A stretch of DNA of 64,000 nt from Micromonospora trifolii (GTDB lineage: Bacteria; Actinomycetota; Actinomycetes; Mycobacteriales; Micromonosporaceae): positions 186,001 through 250,000 of the forward strand of contig NZ_JAKKFD010000003.1 of NCBI RefSeq assembly GCF_022229005.1. The letters are read 5' to 3'. The notes under the pieces were generated by a model. The model did not search any database. It was not told where the DNA came from and worked only from the letters and a program-made list of their open reading frames with translations. Within the stretch, counting starts at the first letter, position 1, and each line of letters begins with the position of its first letter. A program made the position numbers and the translations under genes. Positions 61,790-64,000 of this stretch are shown one piece after another.

Positions 61790-62515
61790 ATGACCCTGAA
61801 GCTGCGTTCCGTGGGAACGAGCGACCGTGGGCTGATCCGCAGCGGAAACCAGGACGCCCTGCACGCCGGCACCTGGCTCGTCGCCGTCGCCGACGGTATG
61901 GGCGGAATGGCCGCCGGCGACCTGGCCAGCGCCCTCACCATCGACGCGGTCGCCCCGCTGGACGTGGAGACACCCGAGGACGCCCTGGTGGCCGCGCTCG
62001 AAGGTGGCATCGCACTGGCCACCTCCCGGATCCAACAGGCGGTCGTCGAGGACTCCGAGCGCCAGGGCATGGGCACCACGCTGACCGCCCTGCTCTTCGC
62101 CCGTACCGGCAGCTGCCTGGCGCTCGCACACGTCGGCGACTCCCGGGCCTACCTGTACCGCGAGGGCGTGCTCAAGCAGGTCACCCGGGACGATACGTTC
62201 GTCCAGATGCTGGTGGATCAGGGCGTCATCACCGCGGACCAGGCCAGCAGCCACCCGCGCCGGGCCGTGGTCACCCAGGCGTTGCAGGGCGAAGAGGTCT
62301 CCCCGTCGTACGCGACGATGGTGCCCCGGGCCGGCGACCGGTGGCTGCTGTGCAGCGACGGCCTCTCCAACGTGGTCCGCCCGGACACCCTCACCGAGGT
62401 GCTCAGCGGCTATCCGGACCGGGACGCCTGCGCCGCCAAGCTGATCGACCTGGCCCTGCACGCCGGCGCGCCGGACAACGTCACAGTCGTGGTGGCCGAC
62501 GTCGTCGAGGAGTAG
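61790..62515 (+). CDS. PP2C-family serine/threonine protein phosphatase
   Basis: A 241-residue PPM/PP2C phosphatase. Metal-binding motifs are RSGNQDALHAG, VAVADGMGGMAAGDLAS, GTTLTALLF, AHVGDSRAYLYREG, LCSDGLSNVV and PDNVTVVVADV, the full set for a two- to three-metal site. It reverses Ser/Thr phosphorylation by Hanks-type kinases in the cytoplasm. No transmembrane tail is present. The ATG at 61790 lacks a clear ribosome-binding site. It is divergent from the GH9 gene and convergent with hrpB. Confidence 0.93.
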   Translation: MTLKLRSVGTSDRGLIRSGNQDALHAGTWLVAVADGMGGMAAGDLASALTIDAVAPLDVETPEDALVAALEGGIALATSRIQQAVVEDSERQGMGTTLTALLFARTGSCLALAHVGDSRAYLYREGVLKQVTRDDTFVQMLVDQGVITADQASSHPRRAVVTQALQGEEVSPSYATMVPRAGDRWLLCSDGLSNVVRPDTLTEVLSGYPDRDACAAKLIDLALHAGAPDNVTVVVADVVEE

Positions 62516-62523
62516 ACCGACGC

Positions 62524-64000
62524 TCAGCGCCGGCGCGGCGTGGCGTGCCGGGTGGGTGTCGCCGTTCCCGGATCCTCCGGCCACGGGTGCCGGGGATAGC
62601 GTCCGCGCAGCTCGGAGCGGACCTGCGGATAGCCGGTACGCCAGAACGACGCCAGGTCCGCGGTGACCGCCACCGGGCGGCCGGCGGGGGAGAGCAGGTG
62701 CAGCAGCACCGGCACCCGACCGTCGGCGATGCGGGGGGCCGCCGGCCAACCGAATGTCTCCTGGAGCTTCACGGCGAGCACCGGCGCGCCCGGGTCGCCG
62801 TAGTCGAGCCGGATCCGAGAACCACTCGGCACCTCGATCCGCTCCGGGGCCAGCTCGTCGAGGCGGGCGGCCTGCGCCCACGGCAGCAACCGACGCAGCG
62901 CCGACGACACGTCCACTCGCGCCAGGTCGGCCCGGCGTCGCGCGGCGGCCAGCTCCGGGCCCAGCCAACTCGGCGCGGCGTCGAGCAACGAGTCGTCGCC
63001 GACCTCCGGCCACGGCTCGCCCAGGTGGTGCCGGAGGAACGCGAGCCGCTCGCGCAGCGCCCGCGCCGCCGGCGTCCACTGCAACAGGCCCAACCCGTCC
63101 TGGCGCAGGCCGGTCAGCAACGCGGCGGCCACCTCCGCCCGGTCCGGCCGGTCCAGCCGTCGCTGGACCAGCTCGATCGCGCCCAGCCGGGTCACCTCCC
63201 GGGCCACCACGTCCCCGTCGGACCAGCCGACCTCGCGGCCCGTGCGCAGCAACGGACCGGCCGCCTCCCGGGCCGTCGCCTCGTCCACCGGGGAGGCCCG
63301 GCGGATCCGGGCCGACGGCGCGCCGGGGGTGCGGTCCGCGACCGCCACCGCCAGCCAGTCGGACCCGGTCAGCCCCGAGCCGGCCGCCAGCTCCGCGGCG
63401 GTCCCGCCGGTCATCAGGTACGCCGAGCCGCCCGGCCGCCGCACCCGGGCCAACCGTTCCGGGTACGCCAGGCCGACGAGCAGCCCGGCGGCCAGATCGT
63501 CGCTCAGCCCACCCGAGCCGGTGCGGCCGGTGGCGTCGGCGCGGCCCTTCGGTGGGGCGCCGGCCGGCAGCGCGGCCCGCAGCCGGCGTACCTCGGTGCG
63601 CCAGCGGGCTGTCGCGCCCGCGTCCACGCCGGTGCGCAGTCGACGCCAACCGGCGACCAGATCGTCACCGGGGCCGGCGGCGCTCTCCTCGGCGAGCAGG
63701 GCGACCACCTCGGCGGCCCGGTCGGCGCCGACCCGGCCGGCGCCGTCGAGCAGCGCCCGGGCCAGCCGTGGGTGCGCCCCGGCCGCGGCGATCGACCGCC
63801 CCCGCGCCGTGATCCGACCGTCGGCGTCGACGGCGCCCAGGGTCTCCAGGGTGTCCCGAGCCACAGTCATCGCGGCCACCGGCGGCGCGTCGGGCAACGC
63901 GAGCCCGACGCCGTCCGGTCGGCCCCAGGCGGCCAGCTCCAACGCGAAACCGGTCAGGTCGGCGGTGGCGATCTCCGGCTCGGCGCGGGCGGGCAGCCGC
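62524..64000 (-). CDS. hrpB: ATP-dependent helicase HrpB, C-terminal part
   Basis: The frame is open to the right edge, so the N-terminal helicase core is outside the window. What remains starts in the segment EIATADLTGFALELAAWG, typical of HrpB after motif VI. It then has the winged-helix/ratchet region (TLETLGAVDADGRITARGRSIAAAGAHPRLA) and the HrpB-specific C-terminal domain (LFAWAQ-like LLPWAQAARLDELAPERIEV, KLQETFGWPAAPRIADGRVP and PVAVTADLASFWRTGYPQVR). The end HPWPEDP is characteristic of the family. Its function in actinomycetes is unknown. Confidence 0.93.
   Translation of the reverse strand, partial: RLPARAEPEIATADLTGFALELAAWGRPDGVGLALPDAPPVAAMTVARDTLETLGAVDADGRITARGRSIAAAGAHPRLARALLDGAGRVGADRAAEVVALLAEESAAGPGDDLVAGWRRLRTGVDAGATARWRTEVRRLRAALPAGAPPKGRADATGRTGSGGLSDDLAAGLLVGLAYPERLARVRRPGGSAYLMTGGTAAELAAGSGLTGSDWLAVAVADRTPGAPSARIRRASPVDEATAREAAGPLLRTGREVGWSDGDVVAREVTRLGAIELVQRRLDRPDRAEVAAALLTGLRQDGLGLLQWTPAARALRERLAFLRHHLGEPWPEVGDDSLLDAAPSWLGPELAAARRRADLARVDVSSALRRLLPWAQAARLDELAPERIEVPSGSRIRLDYGDPGAPVLAVKLQETFGWPAAPRIADGRVPVLLHLLSPAGRPVAVTADLASFWRTGYPQVRSELRGRYPRHPWPEDPGTATPTRHATPRRR

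Overview
The window is chromosomal DNA of a high-GC actinomycete. The base composition (about 72% G+C), GTG starts, F420-linked oxidoreductase, Tat-exported proteins, a perfect CebR-type cellulose operator, an IdeR/DmdR-type iron box and many leaderless TAnnnT promoters all fit Micromonosporaceae; Micromonospora is my inference. I see no rRNA, tRNA, insertion sequence, prophage or CRISPR array.

Layout. 1-5651: surface-polysaccharide genes. A minus-strand group (UDP-GlcNAc 4,6-dehydratase, RmlD-like reductase, start of a polytopic membrane protein) diverges from a plus-strand operon (initiating sugar phosphotransferase, epimerase/dehydratase, GT4 glycosyltransferase). 5740-12672: DUF389 membrane protein, Tex, dGTPase-like HD protein and an MBL-fold hydrolase. 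12797-16133: Tat-exported beta-lactamase-fold protein, then a zinc alcohol dehydrogenase and an SDR joined by two identical, overlapping 20-codon micro-ORFs. 16550-20949: sdhCAB with a divergent LysR regulator. 21005-28045: HrpA, cytidine deaminase, YciI protein and multicopper oxidase. 28066-32145: iron-box-controlled siderophore ABC importer (two permeases, ATPase, lipoprotein). 32267-43361: DUF559 protein, LPVTG surface protein, acyltransferase, Ski2-like helicase, TrmB, class F sortase with a secreted partner, fluoroacetate-dehalogenase-like hydrolase and a DUF1877 gene whose 3' end is occupied by a repeat. 43438-55404: MhuD-like haem monooxygenase, exonuclease III, PAC2 protein, lysozyme-fold cell-wall protein, EcsC operon, SGNH lipoprotein, aldehyde dehydrogenase, F420 oxidoreductase, CPA1 antiporter with a UBP zinc finger, and an MFS transporter. 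55593-64000: DUF222/HNH nuclease behind an SOS-like box, a degenerate HisRS-like protein, HAD hydrolase, CebR-box GH9 cellulase, PP2C phosphatase and the 3' part of hrpB.

The most unusual structure is in the DNA between genes. Six long hairpin repeats of three sequence types, all with GATC near the outer ends, sit at gene 3' ends (7175, 16243, 32189, 33261, 41616, 43238). Two 59-bp repeat units at 14831-14952 are each a self-contained micro-ORF that overlaps its neighbours by 4 bases. At least seven genes have a TAnnnT -10 box 6-8 bases before the start codon and no ribosome-binding site, consistent with leaderless mRNAs.
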